The translations under genes were made by a program, and so were the position numbers. Below, one piece after another: positions 51,941 to 61,203 of a stretch of 64,000 nt of DNA (position 1 is its first letter; each line of letters begins with the position of its first letter). The stretch spans positions 1 to 64,000 of the forward strand of contig NZ_JABMCF010000035.1 of assembly GCF_013359815.1 (NCBI RefSeq), in the 5' to 3' direction. The stretch comes from Curtobacterium flaccumfaciens (GTDB lineage: Bacteria; Actinomycetota; Actinomycetes; Actinomycetales; Microbacteriaceae). The notes below the pieces were generated by a model. It did no database searches, was not told where the DNA came from, and saw only the letters and a list, made by a program, of their open reading frames with translations.

Positions 51941-52861
51941 ATGACCCGGTTCCAGCGCGAGCACCTCGAGACGCTGCTCGCCGCCGTCGACCACGGCACG
52001 CTCGACGCGGCGGCCCGTGCGCTGGCGATCACCCCGTCGGCGGTCTCGCAGCGGATCAAGTCGATGGAGCAGCAGGTCGGCCGGGTCCTGCTCCAGCGCA
52101 CCACCCCGGTGCGCCCGACCGCGGACGGCGCAGTCGTGCTCCGGCACGCACGGCAGGTCCGGCTGCTCGACGAGGAGACCTCCCGAGCCCTCGGCGGTGG
52201 ATCGTCGGTGGTGCCGTCGATCCCGCTGGCCGTGAACGCCGACTCGCTCGGCACCTGGTTCCTCGACGCCCTCGCCCTCGTGCGGGCCGACACCGAGGTG
52301 GTCTTCGACCTGCACCGCGAGGACCAGGACCGCACCGCCGAACTGCTCCGCGCCGGCACGGTGATGGGTGCCGTGACGGCCGAGGCGGATCCGGTGCAGG
52401 GCTGCTCGTCGGTGCCGCTCGGCATCGATCGGTACCGGGCCGTGGCGTCCCCGGCGTTCGTCGCCCGCTACCTCGGCGACACCGACACCGAGCGGCGGAT
52501 GCTCCGGCGGCTCGACGAGGTCCCGCTCGTCGACTACGACCGCGACGACGACCTGCAGCAGGGGTACCTGCGTCAGGTCCTCGGCCACGCTCCCGGAGGC
52601 CCGCGCCACTTCGTCCCGACCTCCGCCGACTTCGCCCGTGCGGTCACGCTCGGGTTCGGGTGGGGGCTGCTGCCCGAGGCGCAGTGCCTCGAGGCGATCG
52701 ACCGCGGTGTCCTGGTCGAGCTGGCCCCGGGCCGGCACGCGGACGTGGCGCTGTGGTGGCAGCGCTGGAACCTGGCGTCACCCCTGCTCGAGCGGGTCAC
52801 CGACGCCGTCCGTGCGACCGCGTCGTCGCGACTGCACCCCGCGCGTCAGCGTCAAGACTGA
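51941..52861 (+). CDS. ArgP/LysG-family LysR regulator
   Basis: 306 residues. LysR HTH at about 4-60 (FREHLETLL-like QREHLETLLAAVDHGTLDAA and ARALAITPSAVSQRIKSMEQ), then a two-lobe effector domain (PLAVNADSLGTWFLDALA). The start pattern and divergent position to the lysE gene match the ArgP/LysG group that activates amino acid export. TAAGCT (51928-51933) lies seven bases before ATG 51941. Its partner gene is now frameshifted. The last ten bases overlap the nei gene. Confidence 0.9.
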   Translation: MTRFQREHLETLLAAVDHGTLDAAARALAITPSAVSQRIKSMEQQVGRVLLQRTTPVRPTADGAVVLRHARQVRLLDEETSRALGGGSSVVPSIPLAVNADSLGTWFLDALALVRADTEVVFDLHREDQDRTAELLRAGTVMGAVTAEADPVQGCSSVPLGIDRYRAVASPAFVARYLGDTDTERRMLRRLDEVPLVDYDRDDDLQQGYLRQVLGHAPGGPRHFVPTSADFARAVTLGFGWGLLPEAQCLEAIDRGVLVELAPGRHADVALWWQRWNLASPLLERVTDAVRATASSRLHPARQRQD

Positions 52862-53631
52862 CAGCGCGGACACCAGTACGTGTCGCGCAGGGTGAGCTCC
52901 GAGTCACCGAGTTCGCCGTGCCGGATCGGTGTCCCGCACCGCAGACACGGCTTGCCGGCACGGCCGTAGACCCAGAACCGTCGCCCGGGGCGGTCGACGC
53001 CGGTCGTGACGCGGGCGCTGCGGTCGCGGTTGGCCAGGATCAGTCGGCTGGCGAGCGTGATCGTCCGCGCCGGGTCCGGCACCTGCCCGACCGGACGTGT
53101 GGGCAGCACCCCGCGCAGGAAGCAGAGTTCGTTCCGGTACACGTTGCCGAGCCCGGCGAGCACCCGCTGGTCGAGCAGTGCCAGCCCGACCGGGCGCTCG
53201 GGGTCCTCGGTCAGGTTGGCGAGCGCGAGGTCGGCGTCCCAGTCCGGGCCGAGCAGGTCCGGCCCCAGGTGTCCGACGACCTCGGACTCCTGGTCGCGCG
53301 GCACGACCTCGAGCACCCCGAGGGCGAAGCCGACGGTGGAGACCCCCTCGGCGTCCAGGATCGCCCGGGCCTGGTGCGCAGGGCGTCGCCAGCGGTCACC
53401 GGGCGCGTAGACGTCCCACCGGCCCTCCATCTTCAGGTGCGAGTGCACGGTCAGGTCGCCGATGCGGTGCAGCAGGTGCTTGCCGCGGGGGACGACCTCG
53501 TCGACGGTGCGGCCGACCAGGTCGAGGGTCGCGAACGCGGGGACGCGGAAGTCACTCTTCGTCAGGACCTTGCCCGCCAACGCGGTGTGCAGGCGGCGGG
53601 CAGCCCGGTAGACGGTGTCGCCTTCAGGCAC
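52852..53631 (-). CDS. Fpg/Nei-family DNA glycosylase (endonuclease VIII type)
   Basis: 259 residues. PEGDTVYRAARRL supplies the N-terminal Pro2 and Glu3 active site, and KHLLHRIGDLTVHSHLKMEG holds the beta-domain Lys. The H2TH region contains LDQRVLAGLGNVYRNELCFL and a C-terminal zinc finger (CLRCG and CPRCQ). It removes oxidised bases and nicks abasic sites. PEGDTV indicates the Nei2-type branch. A GGAGGTGA Shine-Dalgarno site precedes GTG 53631. It follows lhr by 92 bases, a common actinobacterial pairing. Confidence 0.9.
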   Translation of the reverse strand: MPEGDTVYRAARRLHTALAGKVLTKSDFRVPAFATLDLVGRTVDEVVPRGKHLLHRIGDLTVHSHLKMEGRWDVYAPGDRWRRPAHQARAILDAEGVSTVGFALGVLEVVPRDQESEVVGHLGPDLLGPDWDADLALANLTEDPERPVGLALLDQRVLAGLGNVYRNELCFLRGVLPTRPVGQVPDPARTITLASRLILANRDRSARVTTGVDRPGRRFWVYGRAGKPCLRCGTPIRHGELGDSELTLRDTYWCPRCQS

Positions 53632-53723
53632 GGGTCACCTCCGACGGGTGCGCGCGCGCAGTCCCGATGGCACGGGTCACCTCCGGCACGTGGTCGCCGC
53701 ACTGCCGGGAGGCGCGGCTTGCC

Positions 53724-56700
53724 TCACACACGGAGCCGCAGCCCCTGCGGGGTCGCCGTGAACCCCGCGGCCCGGAGCGCGCCGCCGAGCGGCGTCTCCA
53801 GCACGAAGTCCCCGTCGACCCGCTCGACCGAGAGCTTTCGCAGCCCGGTCCGGACGATGCCGGCGATCGAGTCGGCCGCGGCAGCGAGGTCGGCGGCGTC
53901 GTCGGTGAAGGTCAGCACCGACTTGCCACCGCGCTCCACGTACACGGTGAGCTTGCCGTCGACGGTCGTGACGAGGGCACCCGCCTTGCGCCCGGGCCGG
54001 TGGCCCCGAGCGGTCTTCGCACCGCTGCCGACCGCGGTCTCAGGCGGGGCGGCTCCGCCGTCATCGGCCACGAGACCGGGGTCGGCGTCGCCCGTTGGCC
54101 ACGGCAACGAGGCCCCGAACGGGTTCGCCGGGTCGGTCGCGGCGAGCGTGAGCGCCTCGCGCTTCCGGTCCGGATCGTCGCGCTCGTCGTCGCCGAGTTC
54201 GCGGGCGTAGGTCCGCAGCCGGTCGACGGTCGGGCCGGTGGCGAACTGCGCCGCGCCGAGCCCCTCGACGAAGTACCCGCGACGAGCCCGGCCGGACTCC
54301 TCGAACCGCGAGAGCACCCGGTACACCCCGGCGAAGCCGCCGCGGACACCTTCGACCTGCACGGCACCGCGGGTGACGACGCCGTAGCGTTCGAGCAGCT
54401 GTTCGGCGGTCGCGGCGGCCCGCACGGTCGAGTCGGACTCGGCCAGCGGCAGGAGCGACCAACGACCCCCGACGGACGGCGGCCCGGACTGCGTCGGCAT
54501 GGTCGGACGCCGTCGGCCGCGGTAGGCCCGAGCACGCGGAGTACTCGAGCTCTTCGCCTTGCCACCGAGCATCGAGCGCAGCGGGGCGAACGTGTCGTTC
54601 GTGATCTGCCCGGCCCAGACCAGGTCCCACAGCGCGGTGGTGAGCGCCTGGTCGTCGCTGCTGCCCACGGCCTGGCCGAGCTGCCGGAAGAAGTACGCGC
54701 CGCCGCCGGCCAGGGCGCCGAGCACGTCCCGCTGCAGTTCGGTCGTCTCGTCACCGGAGGGCTCGGCGAGCGTCGTCGCCGCGGTGTCGGCCAGGTGCAG
54801 GCGCACCCAGCCGTCGTTGCCCGGCAGGGTGCCCCCGCCGGACCACAGGACCTCGCCGGTGGCGGTGAGTTCGTCGAGCATGCTCGTCGAGTAGTCGGTG
54901 ACGCGCGACGGCAGCACCAGGGTCTCCCAGGCGCTGGCGGGCAGGGCGACCCCGGCGAGCTGGTCGATCACCTGCAGGACGCCGTCGACGCCACGGAGCC
55001 CGCCGCGGGTCCCCGGTGTCTGCACGTGCTGCCACGCGGGCAGGAAGCGGGCGAGGGTGTCCGGCGAGACCGGTTCGACCTCGTGCCGCAGCGCTGCGAG
55101 TGACTTCGTGCGGATCCGTCGCAGGACCTCGGCGTCGCACCACTCGGCACCCTGGCGGTCGGGTCGGAACTCGCCCTCCACCACCCGGCGGTCGGCGACG
55201 AGTCGGCGCAGGGTGTCCTGCACGACGGCGATGCCCAGCCCGAGGCGACCGGCGGCCTCCTGCGCGGAGAACGGCCCGTGCGACCGGGCGTAGCGGCCGA
55301 TCAGGTCGCCGAGGGGGTCGGCCACGGGCTCGACGAACGCCGTCGGCACACCGATCGGCAGGGGGACCCCGAGGGCGTCGCGCAGGCGGGCGGCGTCCTC
55401 GATCACGGCCCAGCGCGTCGCCCCGGCGTGCGAGAACGAGAGCACCCGGCGGTCGCGCTCCAACACCTGGAGTGTGCTGCGCAGTTCGGCGGTGGCCGCT
55501 GGACGGTCGGCGGCGTCGGCGAGCCAGCTCCGGTCGACCGCTTCGTCGAGGTCGAGCGCGCCGACGAGCCGCAGCACGTCCACGAGTCCCTCGGCGTCAC
55601 GGGCACGGCGGTCCGGCGACAGCCGCTGCAGGTCGCGCTCCACCGAGGTGATGACCGCCGGGTCGAGCAGCTCGCGTAGCTCCGCACGTCCGAGCAGCTC
55701 GCCGAGCAGGGTCGAGTCGAGCGACAGGGCCGCTGCCCGGCGTTCGGCGAGCGGGGTGTCGCCCTCGTACATGAAGGCCGCGACGTACCCGAACAGGATC
55801 GAGCGGGCGAACGGCGACGGCTGCTCGGTCTCCGTCTCGACCAGGCGGATCCGGCGTCCGGCGATGTCGTCGGCGATCCCGAGCAGCGCGGGCACGTCGT
55901 AGACGTCCTGCAGCACCTCGCGCACGGTCTCGAGCACGATCGGGAACGTCGGGTACTTCTGCGCGACCTCGAGCAGCTGCGAGGCCCGCTGCCGCTGCTG
56001 CCAGAGCGGCGATCGCTGCCCGGGGTTCCGTCGGGGCAGCAGCAGGGCGCGCGCCGCACACTCACGGAACCGCGCGGCGAACAGTGCCGAGCCGCCGACC
56101 TCGTCGGTGACCAGGGCCTCGAGGTCGTCGCGCTCGAACACGAACAGGTCGGCACCCGGCGGCTCGGCGTCGGTCTCCGGGATGCGGACGACGATGCCGT
56201 CGTCGGCCGCCATCGCGTCACCGTCGATACCGTGCCGTTCGCGCAGCCGTGCGGCGACGGCCAGGGCCCACGGCGCGTGCACCTGCATGCCGTAGGGCGA
56301 GTGCAGGATGAGCCGCCAGTCTCCGAGCTCGTCGCGGAACCGCTCGATGACGAGCGTGGTGTCGTTCGGCACGTGACCGGTGGCCGCGCGCTGGTCGCGC
56401 AGGAAGGTCAGCAGGTTGGTGATCGCGCGCTCGTCCAGTCCACCGGCGGCGACGCGGGCGCGGGCGTCGTCGTCCGACGCGCCCTCGACCTCGCGGACGA
56501 ACGCACCGGTGGCACGGCCGAGTTCGGCGGGCCGGCCGATGCCGTCGCCCTTCCAGAACGGCACGCGTCCGGGCTGCCCGAACGCCGGGCTCACGACGAC
56601 GCGGTCGTGGGTGATCTCCTCGATCCGCCAGCTCGTCGCACCGAGGGCGAAGACGTCGCCCACGCGCGACTCGTAGACCATCTCCTCGTCGAGCTCGCCG

Positions 56701-58481
56701 ACGCGGGACGCCTTCTCGCCGACCATGAAGACGCCGAACATGCCGCGGTCGGGGATCGTCCCGCCGCTCGTCACCGCGAGTCGCTGCGCACCGGGGCGCC
56801 CGGTCAGGGTGCCGTGCACGCGGTCCCAGACCAGCCGTGGCCGGAGCTCGGCGAACTCGTCGCTCGGGTACCGGCCCGTGACCAGGTCGAGCGTCGCCTC
56901 GAACGCCGATCGGGGCAGACCGCTGAACGGGGCGCTCCGCCGCACGAGCTCGAACCAGTGCTCGACGTCGAGGGTGTCGATCGCCCCGGCCGCCACGGTG
57001 TGCTGCGCCAGGACGTCGAGCGGGTTCGCCGGCACCGAGATCGACTCGATCTGACCCGTGACCATCCGCTCGACCGTGACCGCGCTGTTGACCAGGTCGG
57101 CCCGGTGCTTCGGGAACAGCACGCCTCGGGAGATCTCGCCCACCTGGTGTCCGGCACGACCGACGCGTTGCAGGCCGCTCGCGACCGAGGGCGGCGCCTC
57201 GACCTGGACGACCAGGTCGACCTCGCCCATGTCGATGCCGAGCTCGAGTGAACTCGTCGCGACGACGCACCGCAGCCGACCGGACTTCAGGTCGTCCTCG
57301 ATGATCGCGCGCTGGTCCTTCGACACCGAGCCGTGGTGTGCGCGGGCGAGCACCGGGACGGAGGCGTCCGAGCCCCCGCCGCCCGTCTGCCCGGACCCGC
57401 CGATCAGCTGCGCCGGCGGGCGCTTGGCCCCCTGGGGTGCGACGGCGTGCGCCGAGGTGCGGGCCGGAGACTGTGGTCGACCCCGCGCCACGGGGAGCCC
57501 GTCGTCGTCCGGGGACGCCCCCGCCGGCACCAGCACGCCGTCACCGGCGGCGGCGAGCACGCGTTCCTCGTGGATCTCGTTGAGCCGAGCCGTGAGTCGT
57601 TCGGCCAGCCGCCGCGAGTTCGCGAACACGATGGTCGAGCGGTGTTCCTCGATCAGGTCGACGACACGTTCTTCGACGTGCGGCCAGATCGACCCGTTCG
57701 TCGGCGACTCGGACGCGTCCGCACCCACCGGCGGCGCCCCGAGCTCGGTCATGTCGTCGACGGGCACGACGACCCGCAGGTCGAAGGTCTTCTGCGCGGG
57801 CGGCGCGATGATCGTCACCGGTGCACGGCCGCCGAGGAACCGCGCGACCTCTTCCGGCGGGCGGACGGTCGCGGACAGCCCGATGCGCTGCACGGGCTTG
57901 TCGAGCAGGTCGTCGAGGCGCTCGAGCGACACGGCCAGGTGTGCGCCGCGCTTGGTCGAGGCGACCGCGTGGACCTCGTCCACGATGACGGTGTCGACGT
58001 TCACCAGGGTCTCGCGCGCCTGCGAGGTGAGCATCAGGTAGAGCGACTCGGGCGTGGTGATGAGGATGTCCGGCGGCTGGCGCAGGAGCTTCTGCCGGTC
58101 GGACGACGGGGTGTCACCGCTGCGCACCCCGACCGTGACGTCGGGCGGTTCGGTGCCGAGGCGGCGTGCGGTCTGGGTGATGCCGACGAGCGGGCTCCGC
58201 AGGTTGCGCTCGACGTCGACGCCCAGGGCCTTGAGCGGCGAGACGTAGAGCACGCGCGTGCGCTGCTTCGCCGGTGGACGGTCCGTCGCGCTGATGAGCC
58301 GGTCGATCGACCACAGGAACGACGCCAGGGTCTTGCCGGAGCCGGTCGGGGCGATCACGAGTGCGTGCTGCCCGGTCGAGATGGCGTCCCACGCCCCGGC
58401 CTGCGCCGGTGTCGGTGCATCGAAGGCGCCGCGGAACCACTCGGTGGTCGCGGGGGAGAAGCGCTCGAAGACGTCCGTCAT
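53724..58481 (-). CDS. lhr: Lhr-type ATP-dependent DNA helicase
   Basis: 1585 residues, the length of full Lhr. Walker A APTGSGK (about 45-51), DEVH box in VIVDEVHAVASTKRGAHLAV, a variable insert around 310-370, then the second RecA domain (VVATSSLELGIDMGEVDLVV, GRAGHQVGEISRG). A winged helix, the Lhr core beta-barrel and a long C-terminal domain follow. Lhr unwinds DNA 3' to 5' and is linked to repair. Start ATG 58481 is chosen because MTDVFERFSPAT opens the family's first motif; longer starts at 58508 are possible. Confidence 0.93.
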   Translation of the reverse strand: MTDVFERFSPATTEWFRGAFDAPTPAQAGAWDAISTGQHALVIAPTGSGKTLASFLWSIDRLISATDRPPAKQRTRVLYVSPLKALGVDVERNLRSPLVGITQTARRLGTEPPDVTVGVRSGDTPSSDRQKLLRQPPDILITTPESLYLMLTSQARETLVNVDTVIVDEVHAVASTKRGAHLAVSLERLDDLLDKPVQRIGLSATVRPPEEVARFLGGRAPVTIIAPPAQKTFDLRVVVPVDDMTELGAPPVGADASESPTNGSIWPHVEERVVDLIEEHRSTIVFANSRRLAERLTARLNEIHEERVLAAAGDGVLVPAGASPDDDGLPVARGRPQSPARTSAHAVAPQGAKRPPAQLIGGSGQTGGGGSDASVPVLARAHHGSVSKDQRAIIEDDLKSGRLRCVVATSSLELGIDMGEVDLVVQVEAPPSVASGLQRVGRAGHQVGEISRGVLFPKHRADLVNSAVTVERMVTGQIESISVPANPLDVLAQHTVAAGAIDTLDVEHWFELVRRSAPFSGLPRSAFEATLDLVTGRYPSDEFAELRPRLVWDRVHGTLTGRPGAQRLAVTSGGTIPDRGMFGVFMVGEKASRVGELDEEMVYESRVGDVFALGATSWRIEEITHDRVVVSPAFGQPGRVPFWKGDGIGRPAELGRATGAFVREVEGASDDDARARVAAGGLDERAITNLLTFLRDQRAATGHVPNDTTLVIERFRDELGDWRLILHSPYGMQVHAPWALAVAARLRERHGIDGDAMAADDGIVVRIPETDAEPPGADLFVFERDDLEALVTDEVGGSALFAARFRECAARALLLPRRNPGQRSPLWQQRQRASQLLEVAQKYPTFPIVLETVREVLQDVYDVPALLGIADDIAGRRIRLVETETEQPSPFARSILFGYVAAFMYEGDTPLAERRAAALSLDSTLLGELLGRAELRELLDPAVITSVERDLQRLSPDRRARDAEGLVDVLRLVGALDLDEAVDRSWLADAADRPAATAELRSTLQVLERDRRVLSFSHAGATRWAVIEDAARLRDALGVPLPIGVPTAFVEPVADPLGDLIGRYARSHGPFSAQEAAGRLGLGIAVVQDTLRRLVADRRVVEGEFRPDRQGAEWCDAEVLRRIRTKSLAALRHEVEPVSPDTLARFLPAWQHVQTPGTRGGLRGVDGVLQVIDQLAGVALPASAWETLVLPSRVTDYSTSMLDELTATGEVLWSGGGTLPGNDGWVRLHLADTAATTLAEPSGDETTELQRDVLGALAGGGAYFFRQLGQAVGSSDDQALTTALWDLVWAGQITNDTFAPLRSMLGGKAKSSSTPRARAYRGRRRPTMPTQSGPPSVGGRWSLLPLAESDSTVRAAATAEQLLERYGVVTRGAVQVEGVRGGFAGVYRVLSRFEESGRARRGYFVEGLGAAQFATGPTVDRLRTYARELGDDERDDPDRKREALTLAATDPANPFGASLPWPTGDADPGLVADDGGAAPPETAVGSGAKTARGHRPGRKAGALVTTVDGKLTVYVERGGKSVLTFTDDAADLAAAADSIAGIVRTGLRKLSVERVDGDFVLETPLGGALRAAGFTATPQGLRLRV

Positions 58482-58535
58482 GGTCCGTCCCATCCTGCCC
58501 GCCACCACCGACAGCAGGCCGAGCGCACGTACCCC

Positions 58536-58565
58536 TTGACAGAGCGATAGTTACCGATCTATCGT
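58536..58565 (+). promoter_or_regulatory. padR promoter with internal operator
   Basis: TTGACA (58536-58541) and TATCGT (58560-58565) are separated by 18 bases. An inverted repeat CGATAG (58545-58550) and CTATCG (58559-58564) with eight bases between spans spacer and -10, so PadR binding would block the polymerase. Confidence 0.75.
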
Positions 58566-58641
58566 AAACGCATCGCGATACGACGAAGACGATCAGGTCA
58601 GACCGATCGCGAGCCGACTCAGCACGACGAAAGGACTCCTC

Positions 58642-59316
58642 ATGCGCCCCTCGTATGACGACAACAGCAACACGTCCCCCCGCGACCAGCGCGGGTTCGG
58701 CCCGCGCGGCCCCCGCTTCGGCGGCGCGCGGCAGCACCACGGCGCCGGCTTCCCCGGCCGTGACCGCGGTGACCACGACCACGGCGGCCGCGGCTTCGGT
58801 GGCCGCGGGTTCGGCCCCGGCTTCGGCCCGGGCATGGGCTTCGGCCCCGGTTTCGGCGGGCCCGGCTTCGGCCGCGAACGCCGTCGCCGCGGTGACGTCC
58901 GCCTCGCGATCCTCGGTCTGCTGGCCGAGGGCCCGCAGAACGGGTACGCCGTGATCAAGACCATCGCCGAGCGCACCGGCGGCGCCTGGAAGCCGAGCCC
59001 CGGCTCGGTCTACCCGACGCTCCAGCAGCTCGTCGACGAAGACCTCGTGGTCTCGTCGGGCGACGGCCGCAAGACGCTCTTCGAGCTCACCGACGCCGGC
59101 AAGGCCGAGACCGAGGCCAAGGCCGACGAGATTGCTGCGGCACTCGACGGGGCCCCGGGCATCCCGGACGCCCAGCGCGAGTTCTTCGAGGCGCTGCGGA
59201 AGACCATGGGCGTCCTGCAGATGTACCGCAGCACCGCGACCGAGGAACAGGCCAAGGCCGCCACGGCCAAGGTGGACCAGCTCCGCAAGGACCTGCTCCA
59301 GATCCTCGCCGACTGA
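58642..59316 (+). CDS. PadR-family regulator with Gly/Phe-rich N-terminus
   Basis: 224 residues. Residues 1-82 are low complexity, with repeats such as GRGFGGRGFGPGFGPGMGFG, rich in Gly, Phe, Arg and His. The PadR winged helix starts at about 83 (RRGDVRLAILGLLAEGPQNG), with GGAWKPSPGSVYPTLQQLVD as recognition motif, followed by a C-terminal dimerisation helix. AAAGGA precedes the ATG. An operator lies in its own promoter, so autorepression is likely. The signal and other targets are unknown. Confidence 0.9.
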   Translation: MRPSYDDNSNTSPRDQRGFGPRGPRFGGARQHHGAGFPGRDRGDHDHGGRGFGGRGFGPGFGPGMGFGPGFGGPGFGRERRRRGDVRLAILGLLAEGPQNGYAVIKTIAERTGGAWKPSPGSVYPTLQQLVDEDLVVSSGDGRKTLFELTDAGKAETEAKADEIAAALDGAPGIPDAQREFFEALRKTMGVLQMYRSTATEEQAKAATAKVDQLRKDLLQILAD

Positions 59317-59362
59317 CGGACAGGAGGCCCGGTGCCAGCTGGCACCGGGCCTCCAGTCCGTC
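59315..59362 (+). terminator. Hairpin after the padR gene
   Basis: A long stem from GACGGA (59315-59320) to TCCGTC (59357-59362), with inner GGAGGCCCGGTGCC pairing with GGCACCGGGCCTCC around the AGCT centre. It starts at the padR stop. Probable terminator. Confidence 0.78.
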
Positions 59363-59370
59363 CGCACATC

Positions 59371-59421
59371 GTGAGCACGAATGGTCGGGTCCGCACCTCG
59401 GACCCGACCATTCGTGCTCAC
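59371..59421. repeat. Palindromic repeat, family 1, copy 3
   Basis: Perfect 21-base arms (59371-59391 and 59401-59421) around a nine-base loop, with core GTGAGCACGAATGGTCGGGT. Lies directly after the padR terminator and before the convergent esterase gene. Confidence 0.87.
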
Positions 59422-59430
59422 CAAGCGCGC

Positions 59431-60051
59431 CTACGACGCGTCGATGAACGCCGCGACGTCCGACAGCTCGGCTGCGGACACCGCGTGCGGCAGCCCCTCG
59501 TAGGTGCGGTCAGTCACGTCGGTGTGCGCTGCGGCCCACGCCTGCGTCCGGGCGGTGGCCTCGGGCGGGATCACCGGGTCGAGGTCACCGTGCCCCAGGA
59601 ACACCCGCGGCCGCACGGCCGACACGGCCTCGTCGCGGGAGTCCGTGACGCCCGGCACGACGAAGCCCGACAGCGACACCGCGAACGCGAACGCCGCGGG
59701 CCGGGCGCGCAGGAGCTGGAGCGCCATCGAGCCGCCCTGCGAGAACCCGAGCAGCCCGATCCGCGGGTGATCGGCGGCGACGGAGTCGATCCAGTCGAGC
59801 ACCTCGGCGGTCGCGGCGTCCACCGCCTCGGGCGCAGGGGAGCCGGGCGTGCCGAGCGGGTACCAGCTGAAGCCGGGCCCCCACGGCATCGGCGCCCGGA
59901 GCGACGCGACCGTCCACGCGGGCGGCAGTGCGGGGGCGAGGCCGAGCAGGTCGTGCTCGTTCGACCCGACCCCGTGCATCGCCACGAGCAGGGGTGTGCC
60001 CCGCCGGTCCGAGGTACTTCGGGTCCACTGCACCAGGTCCGCATCGATCAT
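59431..60051 (-). CDS. Alpha/beta hydrolase (phospholipase/carboxylesterase type)
   Basis: 206 residues. Ser nucleophile in IGLLGFSQGGSMALQLL (about 104-120), Asp in GHGDLDPVIPPE and His in YEGLPHAVSA; LLVAMHGVGSNEHDLLGLAP is the oxyanion region. This matches PF02230-type esterases. TAGCGT (complement of 60059-60064) is seven bases before ATG 60051; it diverges from the NUDIX gene. Substrate unknown. Confidence 0.88.
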   Translation of the reverse strand: MIDADLVQWTRSTSDRRGTPLLVAMHGVGSNEHDLLGLAPALPPAWTVASLRAPMPWGPGFSWYPLGTPGSPAPEAVDAATAEVLDWIDSVAADHPRIGLLGFSQGGSMALQLLRARPAAFAFAVSLSGFVVPGVTDSRDEAVSAVRPRVFLGHGDLDPVIPPEATARTQAWAAAHTDVTDRTYEGLPHAVSAAELSDVAAFIDAS

Positions 60052-60124
60052 GTGGACAACGCTAACCATCCCCAACTCCCGCGCCTTCCGCCGAACTCGC
60101 CGCCGTCCCTGGTAGACACGGTGC

Positions 60125-60667
60125 ATGTCCTCGCTGCGCACCCCCGATCCCGACTCCGGCTGGCTGTCCGACGAGGAGCTCGCGAACGTCCGCCGTCGTC
60201 TGCCGATCTGCTACGTCGAGGCGGTCCCCGTCCGCACCGACGGCCTCGGCGTCGTGACCGAGGTCGGCGTGCTGCTGCGTGTCTCCCCGAGCGGTTCGAT
60301 CGCCCGCACCCTGGTGTCCGGCCGTGTGATGTTCGGCGAGTCGATCCGCACCGCGCTGTTCCGCCACCTCGAGAAGGACCTCGGGCCGATGGCGTTCCCG
60401 CAGCTGCCCTCGAGTCCGACGCCGTTCACCGTGGCCGAGTACTTCCCGCTGCCCGGCGCCTCGGTGTACACCGACGAGCGGCAGCACGCGATCTCGCTGG
60501 CGTACGTCGTCCCCGTCACGGGGACGTGCGAGCCCCGGCAGGACGCCCTCGAGCTCACGTGGATGACCCCGATGGAAGCCGCGTCCGACGCCGTCGCCGA
60601 CGAGATGGAAGGCGGCCGTGGCGCACTGCTCCGCGCCGGCCTCGCATCGGTCGGCGCCCTGCACTAG
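60125..60667 (+). CDS. NUDIX-like protein (DUF4916)
   Basis: 180 residues. The region GRVMFGESIRTALFRHLEKD LG has the Nudix spacing, but the REUXEE motif reads RHLEKD, so metal binding may be weakened. The whole-length pattern (GWLSDEELANVRRRLPICYV at the start) is that of the DUF4916 actinobacterial family. TAGACA lies six bases before the ATG. Substrate unknown; a non-catalytic role is possible. Confidence 0.78.
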   Translation: MSSLRTPDPDSGWLSDEELANVRRRLPICYVEAVPVRTDGLGVVTEVGVLLRVSPSGSIARTLVSGRVMFGESIRTALFRHLEKDLGPMAFPQLPSSPTPFTVAEYFPLPGASVYTDERQHAISLAYVVPVTGTCEPRQDALELTWMTPMEAASDAVADEMEGGRGALLRAGLASVGALH

Positions 60668-60678
60668 CCCGCGCACGA

Positions 60679-60714
60679 CGAAGCCCCCGGATCCGATCGG
60701 ATCCGGGGGCTTCG
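60679..60714. terminator. Perfect palindrome between convergent genes
   Basis: A 36-base perfect palindrome that begins CGAAGCCCCCGGATCC, between the NUDIX gene (+) and csbD (-). The stable stem suits a bidirectional terminator. Confidence 0.85.
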
Positions 60715-60735
60715 CAGCGCGGTTGCGAACCGGCT

Positions 60736-60939
60736 TCAGTGCTTGTCGTCCTTGAAGCTGTCGGCGACGCCGTGCGCGGCGTCCTTGACGTCGGTGACGC
60801 CCTGCTTCGCCGAGGCCTTGCCCTGGTCGGTCTGGCCTTCGGCCTTCAGGCGGTCGTTGTCGGTCGCGTTCCCGACGGCTTCCTTGACCTTGCCTGCCGC
60901 CTTCTCAGCGGCGTTCTTGATGTCATCGATGCCAGCCAT
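60736..60939 (-). CDS. CsbD-family stress protein
   Basis: 67 residues, hydrophilic and helix-rich: KNAAEKAAGKVKEAVGNATD then NDRLKAEGQTDQGKA, the CsbD hallmark. CsbD proteins are general-stress induced and of unknown mechanism. A GGAAGGAG Shine-Dalgarno site precedes ATG 60939; an in-frame start two codons upstream is less well placed. Confidence 0.9.
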   Translation of the reverse strand: MAGIDDIKNAAEKAAGKVKEAVGNATDNDRLKAEGQTDQGKASAKQGVTDVKDAAHGVADSFKDDKH

Positions 60940-61063
60940 AGGCACTCCTTCCAGAAGCGGACGTGTTCCCCGTCAGCCGCTTGCGCGGCATCCGGTGAAG
61001 CAGACCGTACGCCCGGTGGAGTACCCCACCCCCAGCCGCCGCCAAGGTTCGCCCGAGCCCGGA

Positions 61064-61137
61064 CGCAGAACACCGGTGTTCACGGATCACACCCCGGGAT
61101 GCGGGGGTTCGAAACGTGGACACCGGTGTCTTGCGGG
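61064..61137. repeat. Palindromic repeat, family 2, copy C
   Basis: 74 bases with inverted ends CGCAGAACACCGGTG and CACCGGTGTCTTGCG; the centre differs from copies A and B. Lies between csbD's promoter region and the DEAD-box gene's stop. The 264 bases between these genes hold nothing else recognisable. Confidence 0.82.
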
Positions 61138-61203
61138 CATCGACGCGCTCAGGCCGACGGGGTCAGGCCGAGCGGGTCAGACCGCGCGGGTCAAGCGCGC
61201 AGG

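Noticed and set aside
60125-60667. Canonical NUDIX hydrolase
   Set aside because: The REUXEE motif is altered to RHLEKD, so I call it NUDIX-like only.
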